Part shown: piece after piece, positions 34,472-43,500 of the stretch
Numbering within the stretch: position 1 is the first letter of the stretch
How the letters are laid out: the number at the start of each line of letters is the position of its first letter
Source: an uncultured Sulfitobacter sp.
Lineage (GTDB): Bacteria > Pseudomonadota > Alphaproteobacteria > Rhodobacterales > Rhodobacteraceae
Length of the DNA stretch: 64,000 nt
Reading direction: 5' to 3'
Assembly: GCF_947499945.1 (NCBI RefSeq)
Contig: NZ_CANMQD010000001.1
Location: 1,612,001-1,676,000, forward strand
Program-made: the position numbers and the translations under genes
Notes under the pieces: generated by a model
What the model saw: the letters and a program-made list of their open reading frames with translations, nothing else
What the model was told of the DNA's origin: nothing
The model's database searches: none

Positions 34472-35550
34472 ATGGATTTCTTGGCGCGCAGGCGCATATC
34501 TTCAGCAAAACGAATAGCTGCAGCGACTGGGGCGTAATCATCTAGCCGAATTTGAGATCCTATGTCGACGGCTGCGTGGAGAGCACGAGCAGTTGGCGGA
34601 TCCGAGTGAATTGGTACTCCAGCTTCCGCACCGATCCGCCGGATTGTTGCAGCAATCTCGTCCACTCCTTTTGCGACGCAAACGGGGGCCTCTCCTGGAA
34701 GACGGCTCCATTTAAGTACAACGGCATAGTGCGTTGGATTTACGATTATAACGTCTGCCTCAGGGACATCCTTCATCATCTGGTTTTGAGAAGCAGTGAT
34801 CGCTCGTTGACGGCGTTCCTGTTTAAGATGGGGATCGCCTTCGCTGTTTTTCGTCTCGTCGGTCACTTCCTTCCGAGACATACGGTTTTTTCGCATGTGA
34901 GATGCGTGCTGCCACAAAGCATCAACACCACCGATAACACCAGATACTATTACAACTACGGTCAGAAATCCTGTGCAGATCTTAGCAAGAAGTGCGATAG
35001 CAGTTTGGGGATTTGTCTGAAGGACGCCAATCATATCTGACAGCCATAATCGAATGAATAGCGCAAGACACAAGGAGAAGATTACTAACTTCAAGAAACT
35101 TTTGAAGAATTCGAAAATACCGTCACGACCAAACTTATTCTTGGCGTTTGTTACGATAGAAATACGGTTTAGTTTTGGTTCAAGCTTACTAGGTGCGAAA
35201 ACCCATGCCTGTTGTGCAAACATGGCAAGAACCACACCAACGGCGGGGAGTGCAAAGACTGGCGCGATGCTCCATCCTATGGTTTGCATGATTCCACCTG
35301 CGGGAGCAGAACCGCTCCCGTTAAAAAATAGCGTCGCAAGTTCTGTTGGCTGGTCGAGCAAAGTCATCAAAGCGGTTCCAACATTGTCCAAGATATTTCC
35401 CCCAAACGCGAGCAGCGCTGTGAGAAGGCCAAAATATCCACTTGCAGTAAGAAGGTCGTTAGACTTGGCAACGTCACCTTTTTTGCGCGCGTCTAGAAGC
35501 TTTTGCGGCGTCGCATCGAAGCTCTTGTCGGCTTCATCTTCTTCGCTCAT
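34468..35550 (-). CDS. flhB: Flagellar export switch protein FlhB
   Basis: FlhB wraps the export gate and switches substrate class after autocleavage. The 360-residue protein starts with the typical soluble MSEEDEADKSFDATPQKLLD, has four membrane segments between about 35 and 210, and a cytoplasmic domain with the autocleavage motif NPTH at 271-274. Genes flhA, fliR, flhB and the FliJ candidate overlap in series by 4 bp. Confidence 0.96.
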   Translation of the reverse strand: MSEEDEADKSFDATPQKLLDARKKGDVAKSNDLLTASGYFGLLTALLAFGGNILDNVGTALMTLLDQPTELATLFFNGSGSAPAGGIMQTIGWSIAPVFALPAVGVVLAMFAQQAWVFAPSKLEPKLNRISIVTNAKNKFGRDGIFEFFKSFLKLVIFSLCLALFIRLWLSDMIGVLQTNPQTAIALLAKICTGFLTVVVIVSGVIGGVDALWQHASHMRKNRMSRKEVTDETKNSEGDPHLKQERRQRAITASQNQMMKDVPEADVIIVNPTHYAVVLKWSRLPGEAPVCVAKGVDEIAATIRRIGAEAGVPIHSDPPTARALHAAVDIGSQIRLDDYAPVAAAIRFAEDMRLRAKKSI

Positions 35551-36320
35551 TGCACAGGTTCCAGTGGGTTAGCGATAAAGCTGTTGAGCGCACTTAGCCA
35601 AGTTTCAAGTAAAAGGGGGCCAGAGAGGCACAAGAGCATCAAGCCGCCAGCAGTAATAACTGGAGCACCAACGAAAGCTACCATGAGTTGTGGCATCGCC
35701 TTGTTAATAACGCCTAAAGCGACATTATAGAGGACTGACAAAATGACAAAGGGTGCTGAAAAAGTGAATGCCAGCGAAAACGCACGGCGAATTTGGTCGA
35801 CACCCCATTCGGCCAGGTCGACCCCGCTGGGCAATCGGCCCATTGGCAACATATCATAAGAGAAGATGATCATTTCGGCAACGCGCACGTGTAATCCGGT
35901 CATTACAGCTAAGGCCAACCCGCCCATAACAAGTATGTGACCCATTGCAGGCACTGGTTCTGACACGGCACCGCCGAGGATTTGAGCGAGTGACGTTGAT
36001 TGCGCTGCGATTGAGCCAGCTGTTTGTAAAGCCAATATGAAAAGCCGGATACCAACACCTAAAGTCAAACCAGCCAAAATCTCGGTCACTGATATCCACA
36101 AGATTGTTTCGAGCTGAATGGACCGCGCTGGATCAGCTACAGCGGGTGCTATAATCAGGGTAAAAGCAAGTGCGATCGCAAGCTTTACACGGGCTGGAAC
36201 AGACTGCTCGCCAAACGCAGGCAGTAAACTTACCAAAGCGCTGACTCTCAAAAAAACGACGAATCCTTGCCAAAGAAACGCGTCGGACAGTTGCAGCAAT
36301 TCGGCCAACGCCTGAGTCAT
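35547..36320 (-). CDS. fliR: Flagellar export gate protein FliR
   Basis: A 257-residue inner-membrane gate subunit, with about six hydrophobic segments. Family patterns include FLRVSALVSLLPAFGEQSVP near the start and LPSGVDLAEWGVDQIRRAF. It overlaps flhA (start) and flhB (end) by 4 bp each. Confidence 0.93.
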   Translation of the reverse strand: MTQALAELLQLSDAFLWQGFVVFLRVSALVSLLPAFGEQSVPARVKLAIALAFTLIIAPAVADPARSIQLETILWISVTEILAGLTLGVGIRLFILALQTAGSIAAQSTSLAQILGGAVSEPVPAMGHILVMGGLALAVMTGLHVRVAEMIIFSYDMLPMGRLPSGVDLAEWGVDQIRRAFSLAFTFSAPFVILSVLYNVALGVINKAMPQLMVAFVGAPVITAGGLMLLCLSGPLLLETWLSALNSFIANPLEPVQ

Positions 36321-38395
36321 GCGGGGACAATACCCACCAAAGAGGGCCGTGCGTCTAAACCAATTTCCTCAAATGAAAGTACCGGAGATGTTATGCCTTT
36401 GGCGCGCAATACTGTATGCAAAAAGCGGCGGCGGCGTGTGTTAGTCACGACGGCAGGGAAAATTCCATTTTGGTTGGCGTCATTTATTTTTTGTGAAACA
36501 CCGTCTGCTAGTTGATTAAACAAATCAGGTGGAAGTGCAATATCAAGCCCCCTATCGGCATCTATTTGATAAAGATTAAAGGTTTCCTCCCATTCTGGCG
36601 CAAGTTGTACGAGGGGGAGAGTGCCATCCTCGCGTCGCACCTCAGCCACTAATTGAAAACCCAAGCGCTGGCGAACCAACTCGCAAATTGCTTCAGGCAG
36701 CGCATTATGACCTCGCGCTTCTGCCGTCGCTTCAAGGATAAGCGGAAGATTTCTTATTGACACCTGCTCGGCCAACAACAAACGCAGAACCGAATGAAGA
36801 ATATCAATTGGTACTTTGTCTGGAATTAATTCGTCGAGAAGTTTGCGGTTAGCTTCAGCGCGTCTTGGTGAGGAAATATTGACCATCTCGTCCAGTAAGC
36901 GGCGGAGAGATTTAAGTGTTAATAAGCGTGGAAAGTTACGCTTCACGATTTCGAGCAGGTGGGTGGCAAGTACTTCGGCTGGAGTTACAAGGGTGATGCC
37001 TCCTATTGCGGCATCTTCCTCATCTGTTTGATTAATCCAGCGGGCTGGCGCACCATAGACGGGTTCAACAGTATCAATACCGGAGGGTAATAAATCCAGG
37101 TTTTCAGGAGCGAGCGCGAGAACTTGATTTGGATTGAGAATAGCGCGAGCTTGCTCGACCCCTTGGATGCGCAATAGATAGGTGCCGTTGGGAAGGCTTG
37201 GATTATCGGTTAGTCGTATTTCAGGAAGGATAATCCCGAAAACAGATGCAACATGTGTTCGCATATTTAGAATTCGCGCATCGAGACCTGTACCTGGATC
37301 AAGTACCATACCCACTAAATCTGGTGCAAATTCGACATGAATGTCATCCAGCTCCAGAATATCGCCAAGTGGCTTTTCACGTGGCACCGGTTCGGCGTCT
37401 GTGTCGCCGTTGTCTGCAGTTGGTTCCTCAGATTTCTGGTACATGCGATAAGATAAATATCCGAGACCGATCGCTCCGGCAATAAAAGGTAAAAATGGCA
37501 TACCTGGCACCAATGCAAATAGGGCCATTAAGCAGGCTACGGTTGCAAGAGCTGCGGGATGTTTACTCAACTGGGCGAAGACTGCGAGATCAGTGGAACC
37601 TTGGGCACCCCCACGAGCGAGCAAAAGAGCAGATGCAATTGAAATAATTACAGCTGGAATCTGAGAGACAAGCCCATCCCCAACTGTTAAAATTGCATAG
37701 GTTTCGAATGCAGCACTAAGGGGCATGCCGTGTATAATTGTCCCCATGATGAGTCCAGCAACCAAGTTTAACAAAGTAATTAGAAGTCCTGCGATCGCGT
37801 CTCCCTTTACGAACTTTGACGCTCCATCAAGTGACCCGAAGAAGGTGGTTTCTTGCTGTTCACGATTACGACGCTCTTTCGCTTCGGTGTGAGTGATTGC
37901 GCCTGCCGACATATCGCTATCGATCGCCATTTGTTTCCCTGGCATCCCGTCCAAAGCGAAACGTGCTCCAACTTCGGCCATTCGAGTTGCACCCTTGTTA
38001 ATGACCATGAAGTTTACAATTAGAAGCACGAGAAACACTACCAAACCAAGAAAAATAGATCCGCCCATGACAAATTGAGCGAATCCTTGAATTACTTCTC
38101 CTGCAGCATCTGTTCCAGTGTGACCTTCACCGATAATCAACTTAGTTGAGGAAACGTTTAGTGATAGTCGGAGCATCAAAGAAGCCAGTAGAATTGTAGG
38201 GAAAGCTGAAAAGTCGAGTGGTCGCTCAATGAAGAGCGTCACTGTGAACATCAGAATCGCCAAGGCAAAAGAAGCTGCAAGGCCAATGTCCAAGATCCAA
38301 GCTGGCATAGGAAGTACCATCATTACGATGATTGTCATCAGTCCAACGGTCAACAACACAGTAGGCTGATAAAATGAGCTGATTGAGAATTTCAT
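36317..38395 (-). CDS. flhA: Flagellar export gate protein FlhA
   Basis: FlhA forms the nonameric ring of the export gate. The 692-residue protein has about eight N-terminal membrane segments. The FHIPEP-family signature lies around residues 145-175 (GARFALDGMPGKQMAIDSDM, then EAKERRNREQQE), and the large cytoplasmic domain begins near 330. There is no clear ribosome-binding site before ATG 38395 apart from AGAGA at a longer distance. It is first in flhA-fliR-flhB-FliJ candidate. Confidence 0.96.
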   Translation of the reverse strand: MKFSISSFYQPTVLLTVGLMTIIVMMVLPMPAWILDIGLAASFALAILMFTVTLFIERPLDFSAFPTILLASLMLRLSLNVSSTKLIIGEGHTGTDAAGEVIQGFAQFVMGGSIFLGLVVFLVLLIVNFMVINKGATRMAEVGARFALDGMPGKQMAIDSDMSAGAITHTEAKERRNREQQETTFFGSLDGASKFVKGDAIAGLLITLLNLVAGLIMGTIIHGMPLSAAFETYAILTVGDGLVSQIPAVIISIASALLLARGGAQGSTDLAVFAQLSKHPAALATVACLMALFALVPGMPFLPFIAGAIGLGYLSYRMYQKSEEPTADNGDTDAEPVPREKPLGDILELDDIHVEFAPDLVGMVLDPGTGLDARILNMRTHVASVFGIILPEIRLTDNPSLPNGTYLLRIQGVEQARAILNPNQVLALAPENLDLLPSGIDTVEPVYGAPARWINQTDEEDAAIGGITLVTPAEVLATHLLEIVKRNFPRLLTLKSLRRLLDEMVNISSPRRAEANRKLLDELIPDKVPIDILHSVLRLLLAEQVSIRNLPLILEATAEARGHNALPEAICELVRQRLGFQLVAEVRREDGTLPLVQLAPEWEETFNLYQIDADRGLDIALPPDLFNQLADGVSQKINDANQNGIFPAVVTNTRRRRFLHTVLRAKGITSPVLSFEEIGLDARPSLVGIVPA

Positions 38396-38664
38396 ATTAT
38401 AATGTTCTCTTAATTGAATAGGTATTCAGAGTATAATTATACAGGACATTTATAAACTTCTTTAAAATTAAGATTTCAAATTTTTCTACCGGCATACTTA
38501 GCTTAGAGTCCATAAAAATATCGTAATTCAGTGACTGCGTTACGCGGTGAAAAAAGAAGTAAACTCTGGTGCATTTTATACCTCACCTTAACAGTGTTCT
38601 ACTGTTCGGTTTGAGCGTATACTAAGTAGTGTTTATTTTTTATGACTAATCCGATATTGATTTT
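38396..38664. other. AT-rich region upstream of flhA
   Basis: This 269-bp stretch is markedly richer in A and T than its surroundings. It must contain the flhA promoter and the end of the preceding transcript. A TTAACAGTGTTCTAC (six of eight CtrA bases) occurs at about 38590-38604. No ORF, hairpin with U-run or RNA gene is convincing. Confidence 0.35.
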
Positions 38665-40944
38665 TCAAGAATCTGGCTCTGGTTGGATAGTTGGATCGTT
38701 AAGCAACTCTCGAAGCGTGTTCCGAGCGGAAGTGCTTTCTTCAAGGGCGAGGCTTGCTCGACCCAACGGGCCCAAGCTGGAATCTATCTCAGGTTCAACA
38801 GAAAGAGCGGCTACTGCACCAAAACTATCTGTACCTATCGGGGTCAAATCTTTCCACTCGTTCGAAAGCCATGCAGCTTGTGCTGACTTGACAGTTTCAT
38901 CGTTCTTTAGATAAATTTCCGATGCCTCGCGGTATGCCCCGGCCATCGCTTTAGCTTGAGCGAGAATGAGTTCAGATTCTGGGTCCTCAATCCCCAAAAG
39001 TGCTGCCTGGGCCTGAAACGGTTGGCGAAGTAACAGTGATGCTTTTGCAGCAAGAACCTGGCGTTCTTTCATCCGACCGATATCGGGCATGGAAGAGAGA
39101 ACATATTGAACTTGTGCTGCAAAACCGAGTTCTAGTAAACGGGTCGCCAACTTAAGGCTTGTCTGTGTCGGTAGCGATGCGGCGCGCAAAACATCTGATG
39201 TAAATACGTAGTTCAGGAAATCGAAGTCACTACCCCTCTGAATGAGAAGGTCGAGGGTAGTGTATTTTAAACGATCAATTGTTTTTTGTGATAGAGACGG
39301 CTCAATAGTCTTTAAGGTATCGAAAGCCTCAGTAAACCGCCCTGACTGCCCCAAAGCGATAACTTGCGCTTGCCTTAACTGGTTACCAATCTCTGTTCCT
39401 CGCAATTCTTGGGCATACGCTTCGACCAGCGTAGCTGTTTCGGGAGAGATAATTTCATCTCTCGAGAGCTTACTGTTTATTAATTTCAAAAGAGCTTCTG
39501 GTGAGTGGGTCGTATTGGTACCAATAACCTGGTCTAAGAGCAGTTCCGCCGAATGCCCTGCATCCATCGCCAGTTCTGCTTTCGCCATTAATGATCCTGA
39601 ACCTGATGCCTCAGACAAGCGGTCAATACTGCGTATCGCTGCGTTAGCAGCAGCAGCGTTACCGTACTTCAGAAGGCGACTGCTTAAAGCCGGCGCAACT
39701 AACTGTCGTAGTTGTTTGGGCAGCCGGTTAAGTGCAAGTAGGGCTGCATCGGTATTTACAATAGAGTTTGTGGGAATTTCATCAAAGCTCAATACGGCCC
39801 ACAGCGCAATGTTTGACGAGCAGTCTGTAAATGGGCTGAGAGAGTTGGGACGAGTTAATGCTCCGTATTCTAGAATGCGGGCAACATCAGCGAGATATGG
39901 AAAGTCCTCAAGTAATGACGGATCTAATCCAAGCGTGTTTAAAGCTTCGGCACCAAATCCAAAGTAGATATAAACTCTAGTAAGATTATTTGCGGCGTCC
40001 TTGTTTAATCGATCTCGGGCGTTTACTAACTCATTCCGCGCTGCTCCAATTTGAGCAGAGAAACCGGACTCTTCTCCCCACATATCTATTTGTAAAAGCT
40101 CATTTTCGGGGCACTTAAGTCCAGTAGATGTGGCGTTCAGTCTTGCGGATGAATCGTCAACATAACGATCCATACTATTGGTAAATCGAATATTTTTTGA
40201 AGTCGGTTTAATGTTTCTTGGTAAATTTCCAGGTTCAAATGCTTCCGACTCCATTGACGAGTCTTTTGCTCTATTCTGGATTTTTGATGTTATGATGTCG
40301 CCATCTAGCAGCCCGATACTTGTTGCATTTGCGACTTCTTGCGCAAGTTTTCGGTGAACTTCTTGAAGCAGTTCAGCTCGATTATCTAGAATAGGCTCTG
40401 TGCTCATTACGGTAGATGTCGGTGTCATAATTTGAGCAAATTGATCTAAGCGACCTCCATCCACTCCAAATGGTGAGTTGCCGCCAATCCAAGGTAGCGC
40501 TTCCGCATGTTTTTGAGGGCGTTGTTCAGAGCGCAGTTGAGCACTATCAGCGGTTTGAATAGCACTCTCCATCAGAGGTCCAGCTAAAACAGTGCCTTTG
40601 TCAGCAACATCAATGACCAGTAAAGAACCATCTCGAAAAGCACTGGCGATACAATCACAGTTCACTTCTAGAAATAGCTTTTCATTATCGAAACCAATTT
40701 TAGAAATTCTGTTTTTCTGCATCCGAACGAATACACGATCAGTGTTCAAGATTCCAGAAAAGCCTGGGAGAGAGAGCTCAACAGCCTTGTCCGTTTGCCG
40801 TGCATTCCAAGGCTGCGAATTAGGAAGCGGAAAGGTGATTCTGCTGAAGGTTGGATGATCGCCAGAACGCAACTCTAGTTCTTGCGCATGTGCCGCACCT
40901 GTATAGATTACACACACAGCTAATAAGATCGCATCTATTCTCAT
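38665..40944 (-). CDS. Periplasmic beta-domain/TPR-like protein coupled to motA (PflA/MotC-like candidate)
   Basis: A 759-residue exported protein. A signal peptide (1-20, ending GAAHAQE) precedes a beta-rich N-terminal domain (about 22-120, alternating hydrophobic strands, AMIN-like in look). A long polar linker (about 125-265) and then helical hairpins to the C-terminus (about 300-740) follow, resembling TPR/SEL1 solenoids, for example ALLALNRLPKQLRQLVAPAL and AIRSIDRLSEASGSGSLMAK. I do not recognise a named family. The ATG overlaps the motA stop by 4 bp, in the fliL-MotE-like-motA unit. By architecture it resembles Campylobacter PflA (periplasmic beta plus TPR, needed for stator recruitment) and by context rhizobial MotC, the client of MotE. 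Both parallels are inference. Confidence 0.6.
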   Translation of the reverse strand: MRIDAILLAVCVIYTGAAHAQELELRSGDHPTFSRITFPLPNSQPWNARQTDKAVELSLPGFSGILNTDRVFVRMQKNRISKIGFDNEKLFLEVNCDCIASAFRDGSLLVIDVADKGTVLAGPLMESAIQTADSAQLRSEQRPQKHAEALPWIGGNSPFGVDGGRLDQFAQIMTPTSTVMSTEPILDNRAELLQEVHRKLAQEVANATSIGLLDGDIITSKIQNRAKDSSMESEAFEPGNLPRNIKPTSKNIRFTNSMDRYVDDSSARLNATSTGLKCPENELLQIDMWGEESGFSAQIGAARNELVNARDRLNKDAANNLTRVYIYFGFGAEALNTLGLDPSLLEDFPYLADVARILEYGALTRPNSLSPFTDCSSNIALWAVLSFDEIPTNSIVNTDAALLALNRLPKQLRQLVAPALSSRLLKYGNAAAANAAIRSIDRLSEASGSGSLMAKAELAMDAGHSAELLLDQVIGTNTTHSPEALLKLINSKLSRDEIISPETATLVEAYAQELRGTEIGNQLRQAQVIALGQSGRFTEAFDTLKTIEPSLSQKTIDRLKYTTLDLLIQRGSDFDFLNYVFTSDVLRAASLPTQTSLKLATRLLELGFAAQVQYVLSSMPDIGRMKERQVLAAKASLLLRQPFQAQAALLGIEDPESELILAQAKAMAGAYREASEIYLKNDETVKSAQAAWLSNEWKDLTPIGTDSFGAVAALSVEPEIDSSLGPLGRASLALEESTSARNTLRELLNDPTIQPEPDS

Positions 40945-41822
40945 GCTACAGCCTGCTTGAGCGCCTTGAGCGCTTCTTCAAGTTCCGTATAACTTGGTCG
41001 GCAATGTGATGGGGTGTTTTGGCGCCCCACCTCAATGCAAATGTTTGTTGCATGATTATGCAGGTTTGCAACTAAAACCTCGCGTATTAGCTGATAGAAA
41101 TTGGCTTCGTCTTTCGTAACATCACTTACCTTCGCGGCAAACGGTCCAACGAAACCATATGCAAGGAAAACACCTAGAAATGTACCAACCAAGGCGCCGC
41201 CAATTAATTTTCCCAATACTTCGGGTGGCTGATCAATTGATCCCATCGTTTTAATAATACCCAGAACGGCAGCAACAATGCCAAGTGCGGGGAGACCATC
41301 TGCGATAACTTGCAATGCATGGCTGGAATGCATTGCGTGCTCTCGATTGGCATCAATGCGTTTTTCAAGAACTTCTTCGACTTGATGGGGATCATCATAA
41401 TTCATAGAGGCGGACCGTAAGGTATCACAAATAAGTGCGACAGCTTCTTTATCAGCTAAGATTCGAGGGTATCTCGTAAAAATGGAAGAGTCCTCTGGAC
41501 CTTCGATGTGCTCCTCTATGGCAACGGGATTTTGCCGTGCCAGTCGAATAAGCTCAAATAAAAGGCACAGCAAATCCGTATAATCTTCGTGCTTCCATTT
41601 TGGACCTTTGAAAACCTTACCCATATCTTTCATTGTGTGTTTGATTGCTGGGCCATCATTGCTAATCAGAAATGCGCCTAGTGCAGCACCACAAATCATG
41701 ATTGCCTCGAAAGGTAGTGCCTTAAGGATGATACCCATCTTACCACCTGCAAGCAGGTAGCCGCCAAATACCATGACCAAAATTGTAATGATTCCGATAA
41801 TACCGATCATGTCAGTCCTCAA
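40941..41822 (-). CDS. motA: Flagellar stator protein MotA
   Basis: The ion-conducting stator subunit, 293 residues. Four membrane segments lie at about 1-25, 33-53, 170-190 and 200-225. The cytoplasmic loop contains the charged torque-contact region. The conserved stretch LPALGIVAAVLGIIKTMGSI precedes the final helices. The partner MotB is encoded 11 kb away. It lies between the MotE-like gene and the TPR-like gene and starts 55 bp after the former. Confidence 0.96.
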   Translation of the reverse strand: MRTDMIGIIGIITILVMVFGGYLLAGGKMGIILKALPFEAIMICGAALGAFLISNDGPAIKHTMKDMGKVFKGPKWKHEDYTDLLCLLFELIRLARQNPVAIEEHIEGPEDSSIFTRYPRILADKEAVALICDTLRSASMNYDDPHQVEEVLEKRIDANREHAMHSSHALQVIADGLPALGIVAAVLGIIKTMGSIDQPPEVLGKLIGGALVGTFLGVFLAYGFVGPFAAKVSDVTKDEANFYQLIREVLVANLHNHATNICIEVGRQNTPSHCRPSYTELEEALKALKQAVA

Positions 41823-41877
41823 TGCGCCTATTTACATTAGCGTCACATATAATTGTTAAAGAAGCCTCTGCAGAATT

Positions 41878-42525
41878 TTAGGTTTTAGGCACGTTCGCAT
41901 TGCGACCCGCCAAAATTACACTAATTGAATACGCCACCTGAGGTGACAGACCTGCCAAAACAGATGCTGCAGCTTCGGGGCGCATTCGTCCGAGAAAGCC
42001 AGCAGCAAAATTGGGCTCCATTTGTTCGAATAATTCGGCGGCTTCCTTTGGCTTCATATTCTCGTAAACTGTAGTGAGGTTCAGTAGGTCCTTTTCGGAA
42101 GCCTCATCTGCAAGCGAAAGGGTGGCACGAAGATTCTGTTCCGTCTCACGGAGCGTTTCGAGTCGCTTCTCAATTTCGCCATCAGCGATGGATAAGGCCT
42201 GTAGCCGCATTTCAAGTTTTTTCTCACGCTGAGAAATTTGCGCTTCACGTTCGGTCAACGCTGCAATGAGCGCTGACATTTCACCATCATCTACCAGCGA
42301 AGATGTTGAAAAGGGGGTACGAGGAGCCTTGTTGGCAGTGATTTCTGTGCTGGCTGGCGTTTCTGAGGCAGGCATCGGCGTAGTCGGTAATTGGCCCCCC
42401 TGCGCAAAGGCTTCATTACCGCTGGTTAACATCCTTATCGAAGCCGAGCTTAGAAGAAGTATTGCAATGACTGTTACTGAGCCGCGTCCCGAAGGGACGA
42501 GTATTTTTTTCATAATGGATAACAT
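41878..42525 (-). CDS. MotE-like periplasmic flagellar protein
   Basis: A 215-residue membrane-anchored or exported protein. A hydrophobic N-terminal segment (VTVIAILLLSSASIRML, about 18-35) precedes a Pro/Thr-rich linker, then a coiled coil (about 85-140, REAQISQREKKLEMRLQALS). The C-terminal helical region is of the MgtE-N/MotE type (YENMKPKEAAELFEQMEP and FLGRMRPEAAASVLAGLSP). In Sinorhizobium MotE is the chaperone of the periplasmic motor protein MotC. The ATG at 42525 overlaps the previous stop (TAATG); an ATG at 42513 is possible. Confidence 0.8.
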   Translation of the reverse strand: MLSIMKKILVPSGRGSVTVIAILLLSSASIRMLTSGNEAFAQGGQLPTTPMPASETPASTEITANKAPRTPFSTSSLVDDGEMSALIAALTEREAQISQREKKLEMRLQALSIADGEIEKRLETLRETEQNLRATLSLADEASEKDLLNLTTVYENMKPKEAAELFEQMEPNFAAGFLGRMRPEAAASVLAGLSPQVAYSISVILAGRNANVPKT

Positions 42526-42917
42526 TATGCTGTACCTCCTGCCGTCTGGGCACGTCGAGCAAACAGAGGTGCTGCAGGACTGGACTGCGGAGGCGTAGGA
42601 ACTGCAGGTTCTGGCTCAGATAGTGGGGCGGTTGGGATATCATGCAACGATGCCATTTGAAGCTCTAATCGCCGAGACATATCTTCCGCGCGTGTGGTCA
42701 AGGCTGTCAGGGTATGTGCTGAATCAGAGGCTGTTTTCTGCGCCGCTGCCAACGAGCGATTAAGATCATCGACCTGTGCGGATAGTACTGCGACCGCACC
42801 TCCGACCCCCTTTTCAAGATCGTTAAACCGGTTCAGTCGGCGTCCCAAAACAAAACAATATATGCCAGCACCAATAGCGCCTGCCGCTAATAAAATATCT
42901 GCGATAAGGTCCATCAC
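42525..42917 (-). CDS. Small membrane-anchored flagellar operon protein (unknown function)
   Basis: A 130-residue protein with one N-terminal membrane helix (about 4-23), a helical segment (about 28-95) that looks like a coiled coil and a Pro-rich tail. Proteins of this layout occur between fliL and MotE-like genes in related alphaproteobacteria; I think DUF6468 is the family name but cannot confirm it. Function is unknown, and the position suggests a stator or basal-body role. Confidence 0.6.
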   Translation of the reverse strand: MMDLIADILLAAGAIGAGIYCFVLGRRLNRFNDLEKGVGGAVAVLSAQVDDLNRSLAAAQKTASDSAHTLTALTTRAEDMSRRLELQMASLHDIPTAPLSEPEPAVPTPPQSSPAAPLFARRAQTAGGTA

Positions 42918-42925
42918 ATGCTCCT

Positions 42926-43420
42926 TTAAGTCAGTACAAATTCCATGATTAGAAAGTCATTCACACGATCTTGTCCTGTGACGACTTGAACGCGGCGCAG
43001 CATTTGCGCGCGTAAACGTGTTAGTGCTGTTTGATCTTCGAGGTCCGTAAGTTCGAGGGCACGTAGATAACTGTTCAGTACATCAACAACACGCGGTAGC
43101 AGTTTGGTCACATCTTCCGCATGGTTTTTTGGTACTTCGAGTTGGGCGCGAAACCGCAATAGCCTGTCTTGAGGTTGTGCATCTACCGAAATGGTCAGCG
43201 GCTCAATCTCGACGAACGCGATATCGGCAAAGGGATCTTCTACATCTTTATGTGTGGCATCGGCATGATCGCTCTTTTCGCTGCCATCAAGAATCATGCC
43301 TGACCACGTTGCATAGAATCCGCCACCGCCGCCTATCAATGCCAGCACAAGGCCAAGGATCAAAGACATCTTTGATGTTTTAGGAGGATCTTCCTCGGGT
43401 GTGTTCTGTTCAGCTGCCAT
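42926..43420 (-). CDS. fliL: Flagellar basal body protein FliL
   Basis: FliL rings the stators at the basal body and supports motor function. The 164-residue protein begins MAAEQNTPEEDPPKTSK, has one membrane segment (about 20-38, with GGGGGFYATW), and a periplasmic domain ending RVQVVTGQDRVNDFLIMEFVLT, the family end. ATG 43420 follows AAAGGATGG. An ATG at 43462 adds 14 residues, lacks such a site and would crowd the CtrA-like site. It is first in the fliL-motA operon and divergent from fliF. Confidence 0.88.
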   Translation of the reverse strand: MAAEQNTPEEDPPKTSKMSLILGLVLALIGGGGGFYATWSGMILDGSEKSDHADATHKDVEDPFADIAFVEIEPLTISVDAQPQDRLLRFRAQLEVPKNHAEDVTKLLPRVVDVLNSYLRALELTDLEDQTALTRLRAQMLRRVQVVTGQDRVNDFLIMEFVLT

Positions 43421-43466
43421 GGTGTGTCCATCCTTTGCTACTTCAATTGATATAGACGCCATTGCA

Positions 43467-43481
43467 CTAACGGGTTGTTAA
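43467..43481. promoter_or_regulatory. CtrA-like site between fliL and fliF
   Basis: CTAA-CGGGTTG-TTAA on the + strand (seven of eight; TTAA-N7-TTAG on the minus strand). It lies 20 bp before the fliF GTG and about 47 bp before the fliL ATG, so it is well placed to control both divergent operons. Confidence 0.5.
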
Positions 43482-43500
43482 GCCCGATGAGTCATTTGTT

